A DNA stretch of 20,255 nt from CAYHBS01 sp964360995 (GTDB lineage: Bacteria; Patescibacteriota; Minisyncoccia; Ryanbacterales; HO2-45-13): positions 1 to 20,255 of the forward strand of contig CAYHYZ010000010.1 of assembly GCA_964360995.1 (NCBI GenBank), read 5' to 3'. The notes beneath the pieces were generated by a model. The model was not told the DNA's origin and made no database searches. It was given only the letters and a program-made list of their open reading frames with translations. A program made the position numbers and the translations under genes. Of this stretch, positions 6,844 to 14,784 are shown piece by piece; the stretch's first letter is position 1; the number at the start of each line of letters is the position of its first letter.

Positions 6844-7836
6844 ATGCATATGCAAGAATACGAATTTGTGGGAATTGGGGATATTACAACGGACGCTTTT
6901 ATTCGTCTTGTAGACGCAGATACCCATGTAAATCACGGCACGCAGGAATTATGTATGCGTTTCGGGGATAAAATTCCCTATGAATCTGTGGAAATTGTGC
7001 GTGCAGTTGGTAATAGCCCTAATGCGACAGTTGCCGCCGCGCGGCTTGGACTGCGCACTGCGCTCGTGACCAATGTTGGCGCGGATGAAAATGGAAAAGA
7101 ATGTATCGATGAGCTCAAAAAGAACAATGTATCCGAGAGATTTGTGCAAATCCAAAATGGCAAAGCAACCAACTATCACTATGTACTCTGGTATCAATCA
7201 GAACGCACAATATTGATTAAACACGAGAAATTTGATTATTTTCTGCCAGACATTGGGAACCCGAAGTTACTGTATTTGAGTTCACTCGGTGAACAATCTC
7301 GAAATTTTCATGCCGAAATAGCTGTGTACTTGAAAACACACCCCGACGTGCTCCTCGCCTTCCAGCCAGGGACATTTCAGATGAAAATTGGGTACGGGGC
7401 ACTGAAAGAAATTTATATGCGAACGTATGTGTTTTTCTGTAACAAAGAAGAGGCGCAGCGCATCCTTGGAATCACATCTCCTGATATTGTGAGCTTACTC
7501 AAAGCAATGCACGAGCGTGGCCCTAAAATCGTTTGTATCACGGATGGACCAAGAGGAGCGCATGCATATGATGGCGAACATATTTGGCAAATGCCAATGT
7601 ACCCAGATCCTAAGCCGCCACTCGAACGCACCGGCGCGGGAGACGCATTCTCCTCAACTGTTGCTGCGGCACTCATGAAAGGAAAATCACTCCCCGAAGC
7701 TCTTTCGTGGGGACCAATTAACTCAATGTCTGTTGTGCAATATGTAGGGGCGCAAGCGGGACTGTTGCATGAAGACGCCCTCCAAAAATATCTTGCGACG
7801 GCTCCGGGAAACTACCGCGCAAAAAAAATTGGGTGA
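6844..7836 (+). CDS. PfkB-family carbohydrate kinase
   Basis: A ribokinase/PfkB-fold sugar or nucleoside kinase, 330 residues. The N-terminal beta strand GIGDITTDAFI (10-20), the substrate-side glycine motif AVGNSPNATVAAARLG (54-69), the NKEE motif (200-203) and the C-terminal signature ERTGAGDAFSSTVAAAL (261-277) with catalytic Asp267 are all present. The substrate is undetermined. It is divergent from the aldolase with 44 nt between starts, which makes a sugar-phosphate kinase role possible, including fructose-6-phosphate. A second ATG at 6850 is equally possible. The stop abuts the tktC stop with no spacer. No Shine-Dalgarno and no clear promoter are visible. Confidence 0.9.
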   Translation: MHMQEYEFVGIGDITTDAFIRLVDADTHVNHGTQELCMRFGDKIPYESVEIVRAVGNSPNATVAAARLGLRTALVTNVGADENGKECIDELKKNNVSERFVQIQNGKATNYHYVLWYQSERTILIKHEKFDYFLPDIGNPKLLYLSSLGEQSRNFHAEIAVYLKTHPDVLLAFQPGTFQMKIGYGALKEIYMRTYVFFCNKEEAQRILGITSPDIVSLLKAMHERGPKIVCITDGPRGAHAYDGEHIWQMPMYPDPKPPLERTGAGDAFSSTVAAALMKGKSLPEALSWGPINSMSVVQYVGAQAGLLHEDALQKYLATAPGNYRAKKIG

Positions 7837-8838
7837 TTACACCTTTCGCGCGACCACTTTCAGTGCGGCATCCACGACGTGACTCACGCCCATGCCAAAG
7901 TGTTCAAGTAGTTCGTTTGGCTCTCCTGACTCACCAAATCGATCTTTTACACCAATAAATTCCATAGGTATCGGATGGTGTTCAGCTAATACCTCGGAAA
8001 CCGCCGATCCCAGCCCTCCGAAAATTTGATGCTCTTCCACCGTCACCACGGCTCCGGCGCGGCGTGCAACATCAATAATAGTATGCGCATCCAATGGTTT
8101 AATCGTATGTATATTTACCACAATGACGCGATGCCCTTTTTTCTCAAGCTCCACGGCCGCAAGAAGTGCATTATGGAGTAGCGGACCACAACCAATGAGC
8201 GCAACATCGGGAGAGCCTGATGATTCATAAAAAATTTCTGCTTTTCCTATTGCAAATGGCGTGCTCTCGGTGGTAAAAACCGGAGTTTTTTCTCGTGTGA
8301 GGCGTAAATATACAGGCCCCTTCGTCGTCGCGGCGGCAATTGTTGCCTTTCTCGCCTCAATCATGTCACACGGAACCAGCACCGTCATGCGTGGAAGTAT
8401 GCGCATGAGCGCAATATCCTCGATTGCTTGATGGGTTGCACCGTCGGGACCTACGGACACTCCTGCATGCGACCCAACAATTTTTACTGGCATGTCATTA
8501 TAGCAAATAGTGGTACGCACTTGCTCCCACGAACGACCGGGGCTAAACATTGCATAGCTCGCAATAAATGGAATTTTCCCATAGCGCGCAAGTCCTGATG
8601 CAAGAGAAGCGAGATTCTGCTCTGCAATACCTACTTCGATAAAACGTTTTGGATATTTTTTTGCAAACAATTCCATGCGCGTAGACTCTGTAAGATCCGC
8701 GCAGAGCGCAACAACGCGGGGATCAGTATCCCCCGCAATCACCAATCCCTCGCCAAATCCGCTGCGCGTTGGCTGTTGTTCAATGTTTTTAAGATCCAGC
8801 GCACGCGGCGCGAGTTTCGCAGAAAGAGCTACTCCCAT
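7837..8838 (-). CDS. tkt: Transketolase, C-terminal subunit
   Basis: The pyrimidine-binding and C-terminal half of a split transketolase, 333 residues. It carries TRSGFGEGLV (24-33), ALCADLTEST (44-53) and the catalytic Glu73 in EVGIAEQNL that activates thiamine diphosphate, followed by ASYAMFSPGRSWEQVR (93-108) and HAGVSVGPDGATHQ (124-137). The C-terminal domain includes VNIHTIKPLD and TVEEHQIFGGLG. ATG 8871 would extend it 11 residues; I chose 8838, 4 nt after the stop of the small upstream ORF, because MGVALSAKLAPRA matches a usual TktC start. It pairs with the N half (8997-9884). The end is directly apposed to the convergent kinase gene. Confidence 0.92.
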   Translation of the reverse strand: MGVALSAKLAPRALDLKNIEQQPTRSGFGEGLVIAGDTDPRVVALCADLTESTRMELFAKKYPKRFIEVGIAEQNLASLASGLARYGKIPFIASYAMFSPGRSWEQVRTTICYNDMPVKIVGSHAGVSVGPDGATHQAIEDIALMRILPRMTVLVPCDMIEARKATIAAATTKGPVYLRLTREKTPVFTTESTPFAIGKAEIFYESSGSPDVALIGCGPLLHNALLAAVELEKKGHRVIVVNIHTIKPLDAHTIIDVARRAGAVVTVEEHQIFGGLGSAVSEVLAEHHPIPMEFIGVKDRFGESGEPNELLEHFGMGVSHVVDAALKVVARKV

Positions 8839-8842
8839 AGAA

Positions 8843-8995
8843 TTATCTACTTCCGGAATACGAGGACACATCGAGTACTGCGATGGGCTCGGTGATATCA
8901 ATATTGCCGCCGAGCATCATACCCATAAACAGTCCAAATACAAAAGATACCGAGACTGCGAAAAGCATTCGAAAGTGTTTTTTAATAAATTCCAT
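8843..8995 (-). CDS. 50-residue single-pass membrane microprotein
   Basis: A small ORF in the gap between the two transketolase halves. Its ATG is 1 nt after the tktN stop (TAA-T-ATG) and its TAA is 4 nt before the tktC ATG. The start MEFIKKHFRM is basic, then residues about 10-30 are hydrophobic with small-residue spacing (FGLFMGMMLGG), then about 20 polar residues. That predicts one membrane helix with the N-terminus inside. I do not recognise a family. The snug fit in the operon and the good membrane signature support a real gene; the short length keeps this tentative. Confidence 0.55.
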   Translation of the reverse strand: MEFIKKHFRMLFAVSVSFVFGLFMGMMLGGNIDITEPIAVLDVSSYSGSR

Positions 8996-8996
8996 A

Positions 8997-9884
8997 TTAC
9001 TGGTGTTCGCTGGTAATACGCCCTTGTAACGTTCGAAGTTCATCTAAAAACACGCGTTGCTGATCTTTCTTTGCAATCGGTACGTCTGGTCCTTTTCCCG
9101 GAGGAACTCCGTGCCACCGATAGTCAAATTCTATTTCTGTAATGCCTTTTCCGGGAATCGTGTGCGCAATAATCATCGTGGGCTTTTCATATATTGCGGA
9201 TGCCTGATCAAACGCGCTTACGATATCTTCAAAATTATGGCCATCAATCTCAATCACGTGCCAATTGAATGATTCATATTTTGCTCGGAGCGGTTCAAGT
9301 GGCATTATATCTTCCGTCATACCATCAATCTGAATATTATTACGATCAATAATGGCGGTGATATTCGATAACTTATTTTTTCCCGCAAACATGATCGCCT
9401 CCCACACCTGACCTGCATTTTGTTCACCGTCTCCCATCAGGCAATAGGTGCGAAATTTTTTCCCGTCCATACGCGCGCCGTACGCAATGCCCACTGCTTG
9501 TGAAAGTCCCGAGCCAAGTGGACCGGAAGAAGTTTCGATACCTGGGAGCTTTTCTCGGTGCGGATGTCCTTGCAGTCTGGACCCAAATTTTCGTAGTGTG
9601 TTCAACTCCTCAACAGGAAAGTATCCTGCATGCGCCATTGCGGCATAGAGCACTGGACAAATGTGCCCGTTTGAGAGAATCACACGGTCCCGATCCTCCA
9701 TTTCGGGATTTTTTGGATCATGCGTGAGTGAATGAAAATACAGGGCAGTGAAAATATCTGCCATACCAAGAGGGCCTGCGGTATGCCCCGATCCCGCCGC
9801 AACGAGCATTTCAATAATGGACTGGCGGACTTTGCCTGCAGTTTCTTCTAGTTGTTTGATGTTGTCGTCGTGGAGATGTCCCAT
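8997..9884 (-). CDS. tkt: Transketolase, N-terminal subunit
   Basis: The diphosphate-binding half of a split transketolase, 295 residues. It transfers two-carbon units between ketose and aldose phosphates together with the C half. Motifs: AGSGHTAGPLGMADIFTALYF (30-50) with the conserved His34, SNGH (71-74), GHPH (106-109), SSGPLGSGLSQAVGIA (119-134), and the thiamine diphosphate/metal motif GDG (151-153) to NN (182-183). The ATG at 9884 lies inside the end of the upstream CapA-like gene (37-nt overlap). No Shine-Dalgarno is visible. A membrane microprotein ORF separates it from its partner half. Confidence 0.93.
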   Translation of the reverse strand: MGHLHDDNIKQLEETAGKVRQSIIEMLVAAGSGHTAGPLGMADIFTALYFHSLTHDPKNPEMEDRDRVILSNGHICPVLYAAMAHAGYFPVEELNTLRKFGSRLQGHPHREKLPGIETSSGPLGSGLSQAVGIAYGARMDGKKFRTYCLMGDGEQNAGQVWEAIMFAGKNKLSNITAIIDRNNIQIDGMTEDIMPLEPLRAKYESFNWHVIEIDGHNFEDIVSAFDQASAIYEKPTMIIAHTIPGKGITEIEFDYRWHGVPPGKGPDVPIAKKDQQRVFLDELRTLQGRITSEHQ

Positions 9885-10960
9885 GTGGGGAGTGGCTGAA
9901 AATATGCGTTAAATGTAATTACTTTCTTCTGAAAAGAAACGATACGATTGTCTTTAATTTCAAGTGCCAATATTAAACCCTTTGAGGTATCGTCAGAGAA
10001 TCGCTGATCAAACACAAAGTTTCCCAAACTATACGCGATAATTGCACCACGATACTCCTCAACTTCTTGACCAACGTGCGGGTGATGCCCAATCACGACG
10101 TGCGCTCCTGCGTCAACCGCGGCATGGGCAAGTAGCCGTTGACGTGAATTAGAGATCGTCTGATACTCGTCTCCAAAATGAAACGATACTAGTAGTATAT
10201 CAGCCTCTGGAGATGCGCGCCGGACGATCCTGTCGATATCCTCGGGGCTCGCAATAAGAATTCCCGGACTCGTATCCGTAGCCCGTATCCAGTGAGGCCC
10301 CACATCAGAAAACGCCAGAAAACCCACACGAGTACCGTTAATCTCCTTCACTACTACTTGTTCCGCCTCGCTGCGGGTCAACCCTGCGCCAATAAGACGC
10401 ATGCGAGAGGATGAAAATCTACTCAGTGTGTCGACAAATGCTTCTCTCCCCCAATCGCCCACATGATTATTTGCAAATGACAGCACGTCAAATCCAACAT
10501 TTTCAAGCACTTGCACGCTACCCGTGGGCATACGGAACGAGTACATACTTCCTACGTTAGCACCGGCATCAGATATGGGGCCTTCAAGATTTCCAAATGC
10601 AATATCGGCATCCTTAATGATCGATGCAACATGCTGAAAAGGAAAATACTCGTCTCCACTCCCCTTTTTATCAACAATGTATTTCACTCCGCGATCAAGC
10701 ATGATATCTCCCACCGCAACAATATGTACCGATTGATCCCCATCGTACTCGCTCCGATCAAGCGTACCGGCAAGTCGTAAAAAAGGTTTTGCAATGACCG
10801 CACTCCCTTCGCTCGCATATGCCAACGCGCTCGGTGCGGAGATATCAGTGAGTGCGTCTGTGCCGAATAACGCGAGTGCGTACCCACTCAAGACAACGAC
10901 TAGGGAAAATATGAGCTGTGCAAGTTTATGATTGATCAATTTTTTTAAGAAGCGCGTCAT
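9848..10960 (-). CDS. CapA-family metallophosphoesterase-like protein
   Basis: A membrane-anchored CapA/PgsA-like protein, 370 residues. A basic start (MTRFLKKLINHK) and hydrophobic segment (about 14-33) give an N-terminal anchor, with the enzyme-like domain outside. Metal-site motifs are GDIMLDR (84-90), GNLEG (123-127), NNH (164-166), SFHFGDEY (259-266) and GHHPH (291-295), followed by AYSLGNFVFDQ (309-319). Family members take part in poly-gamma-glutamate or capsule handling; the substrate here is unknown. I chose ATG 10960; an upstream start at 11041 would put 27 more codons inside rpe. It overlaps rpe by 35 nt and tktN by 37 nt, so it is embedded in a sugar-phosphate operon. Confidence 0.85.
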   Translation of the reverse strand: MTRFLKKLINHKLAQLIFSLVVVLSGYALALFGTDALTDISAPSALAYASEGSAVIAKPFLRLAGTLDRSEYDGDQSVHIVAVGDIMLDRGVKYIVDKKGSGDEYFPFQHVASIIKDADIAFGNLEGPISDAGANVGSMYSFRMPTGSVQVLENVGFDVLSFANNHVGDWGREAFVDTLSRFSSSRMRLIGAGLTRSEAEQVVVKEINGTRVGFLAFSDVGPHWIRATDTSPGILIASPEDIDRIVRRASPEADILLVSFHFGDEYQTISNSRQRLLAHAAVDAGAHVVIGHHPHVGQEVEEYRGAIIAYSLGNFVFDQRFSDDTSKGLILALEIKDNRIVSFQKKVITFNAYFQPLPTWDISTTTTSNN

Positions 10961-11591
10961 ACTGCGCGCGAATATTATCACCTCCGAATAAATAGGATGC
11001 CGCAACGAACCGAGAGGCTCCCGCAACAGCACATGGCCCAATCGTCATCTCATTAATACCTCCATCAATTGCTATTGGAAGTGTTGGATATAGTTTTTTC
11101 GCAGTAGCAATTTTTTTAATGGTTCCTACGTCCATTTTTTGGCCAGCACGCCCAGGAGAGACTGCGAGTAATTGTAATACGTCCATGTGCCCTGCCACGT
11201 CACTGATCGCTGACGGATCGGTGTGCGGAGCGAGACTGAATCCAAATTCTTTTCCAATTCTTTTGGCAGCAGAGGCAACGGATCGAGGCTTTTCGCACCC
11301 CTCAAATTGAACAATGTAGCGATTAATGTGCGGACGTAACCAAAATTGAAAGCGCGTATCCATGTCACTGAGCATGAGGTGTAGCTCAATACGAAACGAT
11401 GAGGAAAGTTTCTCAAGATCCTCGGGATTGTGCCACAGCACGTTTGGCGTCAGTGTTCCATCGGCAATATCAATATGAATATGCGTGGGAGCCTGTTGGT
11501 GTCCCGATAATTCACGCTCCAATCGCTTCATAGCACTCGCTACCTCACTCAGCGATCCCGCATTAATTGCGGGAATGATTTTCGGATTCAT
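10926..11591 (-). CDS. rpe: Ribulose-phosphate 3-epimerase family, divergent
   Basis: Interconverts ribulose 5-phosphate and xylulose 5-phosphate; 221 residues in a TIM barrel. The metal ligands align: His39 and Asp41 in HIHIDIADG, His71 in ELHLML and Asp176 in IAIDGGIN. FVAASYLFG (195-203) matches the phosphate-binding end. Deviations are clear: the family PSIL is PAIN (7-10), losing the active-site Ser, PGFGGQ is PGRAGQ (146-151), and the usual FHPEA is QFEGCE. Activity is likely but a related epimerase substrate is possible. It is coupled to rpiB by ATGA and overlaps the CapA-like gene. Context with rpiB and transketolase supports a pentose-phosphate role. Confidence 0.85.
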   Translation of the reverse strand: MNPKIIPAINAGSLSEVASAMKRLERELSGHQQAPTHIHIDIADGTLTPNVLWHNPEDLEKLSSSFRIELHLMLSDMDTRFQFWLRPHINRYIVQFEGCEKPRSVASAAKRIGKEFGFSLAPHTDPSAISDVAGHMDVLQLLAVSPGRAGQKMDVGTIKKIATAKKLYPTLPIAIDGGINEMTIGPCAVAGASRFVAASYLFGGDNIRAQYDALLKKIDQS

Positions 11592-12055
11592 ATCAAGCGC
11601 TCAATATCGGTAATTTTACGAATTCGTCGCACATGCCGTGGATCTCTTGAAAATGGTGTCTTCACCCACAACCGGACCGCTTCGAGCGCGTCTGCTTCAG
11701 ATAAAAATCTCGCTCCAAGTGATAGTACATTTGCGTCATTATGCTCTCTTGAAAGTCGTATGATGTCTTGGTTTGCGGCGCAGTATACAATCGCTCGAAT
11801 TTTAGGAAATTTATTTGCTATGATTGCCTCTCCCTGTCCCGATCCTCCAAGAATCACCCCCATAGCACTGGCTGACGCGGAAAGATCCTTCAGAAGTCCC
11901 TTCATGCACGCGCTCACCATATCAGGATAATCGTCTTCTCGATCAAGTTCGTGCGCGCCATAATCTAGGCACTCATGTCCGTCGGTGGTGAGGTGAATTT
12001 TCAAATATTCTTTCAGCGCGTACCCTGCGTGGTCCGCCGCGATGTGAATGCGCAT
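11588..12055 (-). CDS. rpiB: Ribose-5-phosphate isomerase B, Glu-type
   Basis: Interconverts ribose 5-phosphate and ribulose 5-phosphate; 155 residues. IAADHAGYALK (5-15), DDYPDMV (41-47), GGSGQGEAIIANK (70-82) and SREHNDANVLSLGARF (102-117) are diagnostic. The E. coli-type catalytic Cys is absent; the loop has Glu76 (GSGQGE), as in mycobacterial RpiB where that Glu is the base, and His105 matches its partner His. A sugar-phosphate relative is possible, but rpe and transketolase follow directly, so ribose 5-phosphate is the best guess. Probably the first gene of the operon rpiB-rpe-capA-like-tktN-microprotein-tktC. ATG 12055 has no Shine-Dalgarno. Confidence 0.92.
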   Translation of the reverse strand: MRIHIAADHAGYALKEYLKIHLTTDGHECLDYGAHELDREDDYPDMVSACMKGLLKDLSASASAMGVILGGSGQGEAIIANKFPKIRAIVYCAANQDIIRLSREHNDANVLSLGARFLSEADALEAVRLWVKTPFSRDPRHVRRIRKITDIERLI

Positions 12056-12061
12056 ATGACT

Positions 12062-12083
12062 ATCATGCCACAGTACGAGTCAA
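12062..12083 (-). promoter_or_regulatory. Possible promoter of the rpiB operon
   Basis: TGGCATGAT on the minus strand (12070-12062) is an extended -10 with a 4/6 hexamer ending 6 nt before the rpiB ATG. A TTGACT (12083-12078) lies upstream but only 10 nt from that hexamer, so it is not a partner -35 for it. At 17 nt from TTGACT there is no good -10. Weak call, made mainly because the -10-to-ATG spacing repeats that of rpsB and fba. Confidence 0.3.
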
Positions 12084-12121
12084 AACAAAACCGTCCCAAC
12101 CTACATCGGGGCGGTTTTGTT
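12084..12121. terminator. Intrinsic terminator after the giant surface-protein gene
   Basis: A 14-bp hairpin with one G-U pair: AACAAAACCGTCCC (12084-12097) against GGGGCGGTTTTGTT (12108-12121), with a 10-nt loop. On the minus strand it is followed by a T-rich tail (TTTTGTTTTG including the stem end). It lies 64 nt beyond the surface-protein stop and just upstream of rpiB, insulating the operons. The remaining bases 12122-12185 show nothing recognisable. Confidence 0.8.
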
Positions 12122-12185
12122 GATCTGAGAAACTATGTGCACTATCTAATATTTTCTGACGCACTAACGAATTTGAAATATAGCA

Positions 12186-14784
12186 CTAAGGCAGGGTGAC
12201 AGTTTTTGTGGATTGATCATACCTAATGGTTTTTCCATCAATAGTGATACTAATGGTATTTCCCGATATGACTGGGTTAGGAACAGTTGGGGCAACACCA
12301 GATGCAGATGGATAGAGCAGTGTCATTTGGATGAAACGACCAGAAGCATTGTTCGTTGTGAGTTCGACGTAACGATCAAGGACGGACGCTTCGCTTCCAC
12401 TTGCAGCAGGAAGTACGGTGGGCCCTCTCATGGTCATTGCTTGGTTGGAGTAAATAGTATCAATGAACACTTTATTCGACGTGCCGGTTTTGGTGAGTGT
12501 TACTTTACTACCACCAGGGAGTGAAGGGGTCACATCCTCCGAATAGTGTTGACGCTGTTGCCACCGCCGCGTGACCGAGCTGGCAAGGTCATCGATAACC
12601 ACATAGAATCCGTCACTACTACTTTTGCGGACAAAGACAAAATGGCGATCTGCATCGGTAATAGTATCGGGATCGATGGTGCCGTCCGCAAACTCGCCGT
12701 GGCGCTGATACGATTCCGTCAGATCCGCAGCCACGTGGTACGTGCCGCCCGAACGTTCGTTATGCGTAATGGCAGCGACCTGCGGAGAATTATCATGTAG
12801 TTTCGGATTGGAATTATGTGGATACCCACTTGCATGACAAGAGGTAAGATTACTATTGCATGCCATCACACCGTTGTGTGCTTTGCTTCCTTGGAGATAT
12901 GCGTATCCGCTACTGTCATATCCGCCCGTGTTGAAGAAGGTGTCCGTGAGAAATCGCGCGCCAAACGCATTAAGGATGTACGCGCCTTCGTCCGAGTGTC
13001 CGTGGAAACCGCCATGATTTCCTGCTTGTGCGGAAAGTTTAATATCACTCTCATTTTCAAACCCGGTACGCATAAAGATTTCTCCCGAACCCCGGTCACC
13101 ACCAAGTATCCCCTGTGCGTCGTGTACTCGTACGTAGTCCAACGCCCCCGCAGGAGCACTGCTTGGGCGTACTTCGGCAATTTCTTTGCCCCAAAGAGCG
13201 ATCTGGAATAAATGGCTGGGGTTTTTATATTCTCGCAGAATATTTGTAGTAGTCATTGACCCTACCGTCCGTCGATCCATTTCTTTCCAGTACCACATCG
13301 CAACGCCATCATTGTATTCCAATGCGTTCATGACATACGGCAGACGGTTATCCAGTCCAGCGCGTCCATCACCGAATCCTATGGAGTGCTCCAAGTCGGG
13401 CGCGGCAACGTGCATCGCATACTCGCCGAACCTCTGGAGAATGGGCTTTCCATTCACGTATCGATACTGGGCAAGGTCTATTCCGGCGTAGTTTTTCAAA
13501 ATGTGGTGCCAGAGATACATGTTCGGAATCACCACCGCTTGCGTATAGTTGTATGGCTCATTCTCGGATCCATCGGGATCAATATTGCGGTCGAGGAAAT
13601 TTTTCATCATTGCCTCCCCTTCCGTAATGAGTGACGCTGGGGTAGGGCCTGTTCCGTACCGATTATAGTTTTTTAACAGAATACCTGCGCCGTACACCGA
13701 ACCTACCGCGTGATACAATTTATTACCTCCTCCACGGTTCGTTGAAATAAGATTTCCCCAATGGTAGTCAGTGGAAACACTGACCGCTTCGTCGTAGAAC
13801 AAGTCTTCTAGACGATTGCGTGTGGTGATATCGGCAGACGTCGTAAACGTGTCGTACGCAATGTCCATAGCAACCACCATCGGACTGAATACTCCGAGTT
13901 CATGCAAATCAATTACATATGGATCCGATGCGGTTGGTTGATTGGGGAAAGCTTCGTAATTAGAAAATCGCGTGAGCGCCGCTTTCACTGCCGACATCAT
14001 TGACGCATCATTTGCAATCGCCGCGCAGATTGCTACGTCACGTACTTTTGGTGCATCTACATATCCGTCTACCACTGAATATCCAGAACCGAAACCAGTT
14101 GCGGGAAATACCGAATTTTGCACAGCAGATTTCTGGCTATCGCAGTTAGCCTTAAACGCAAGCCAGAATTTATTATTGATGGTTGAAGTGTCATTGAGTT
14201 TGGCCCGTATGCCCACGAGCTGTGCATCGGTAAATAGCATGTATGGATGATTTCCGCCATTACCATTATTCCCACCTCCCGACACAGGTGGCGTACTCAC
14301 ACTCACACTGCACTGTGCATTCGTAGTACCTGAAGTAACCGAGACCGTTTTGGTGCCGGTACTCGTATAGGTAGTCGAGAATGAGGAACCAGATCCGGTT
14401 GAGGGTGATCCTCCTGTTGCAGACCAAGAGAACGTACCGTTGCCTCCTCCTGCAGTAAAGGATGCGGAAGTCCCAGTATTCACCGATTGCGTAGCAGGAC
14501 TACAGGTGACGGTAGAGGTGGGAGGAATATTGAATTCATCAATGTCGGTGTTTGAGGTACAACCCGGATCGTTGTTTGCGGTAGTGCCGAAGTCGATCTT
14601 TCCGTCGGAGTCATTGTCGAGACCGTCCGCGCAGGCGGCGGGGGGTGCGGTCACCGCGGTCAGACCATCCTGGACGGTCCAACCGTCTGCGCCAGATGCA
14701 AAATCAATGTTCCACCACCAGAATGGAGTTCCGCTGAAGAGTGCGTACTTTGGTCCTGAAATCACGGTTCCAGTTTGACTTTGC
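12186..14784 (-). CDS. Giant surface protein, C-terminal segment with lyase module 2
   Basis: Last part of the broken giant gene. It has no credible start of its own: the first available start is a GTG at 14765 in the middle of an SH3-like domain (GTVISGPKYA...WWWNIDF...DGW). Order: rest of SH3-like domain 3 (to about 14660), DxDxDG repeat 9 (14526-14639), Ig-like domain 3 (14292-14519), a GGGNNGNGGN linker, then heparinase II/III-like module 2 (12189-14249) to the stop. Counting from 14765, candidate catalytic or metal residues are Asn348 and His352 (GGGNKLYH), Tyr405/Tyr407 (EPYNY), His588/His590/Asp592 (FHGHSDEGAY) and SKAHNG (627-632). It ends right after the lyase beta domain with no membrane or sorting anchor. 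Confidence 0.85.
12189..14249 (-). repeat. Heparinase II/III-like module, copy 2
   Basis: The second lyase-like module, about 687 residues from NHPYMLFTD to STKTVTLP. The alpha/alpha-toroid part spans about the first 370 residues and the beta-sandwich part the rest. It differs from copy 1 near the likely substrate cleft (EAFPNQPTASDPYVIDLHELG against PFSVFLPDPDNNGSLGDIEDIG), which may mean different substrate fit. Confidence 0.85.

Noticed and set aside
14763..14765. GTG at 14763-14765 as the start of a second lyase gene
   Set aside because: The protein would begin in the middle of SH3-like domain 3, whose first half ends the previous frame. No signal peptide would be present for a surface enzyme.
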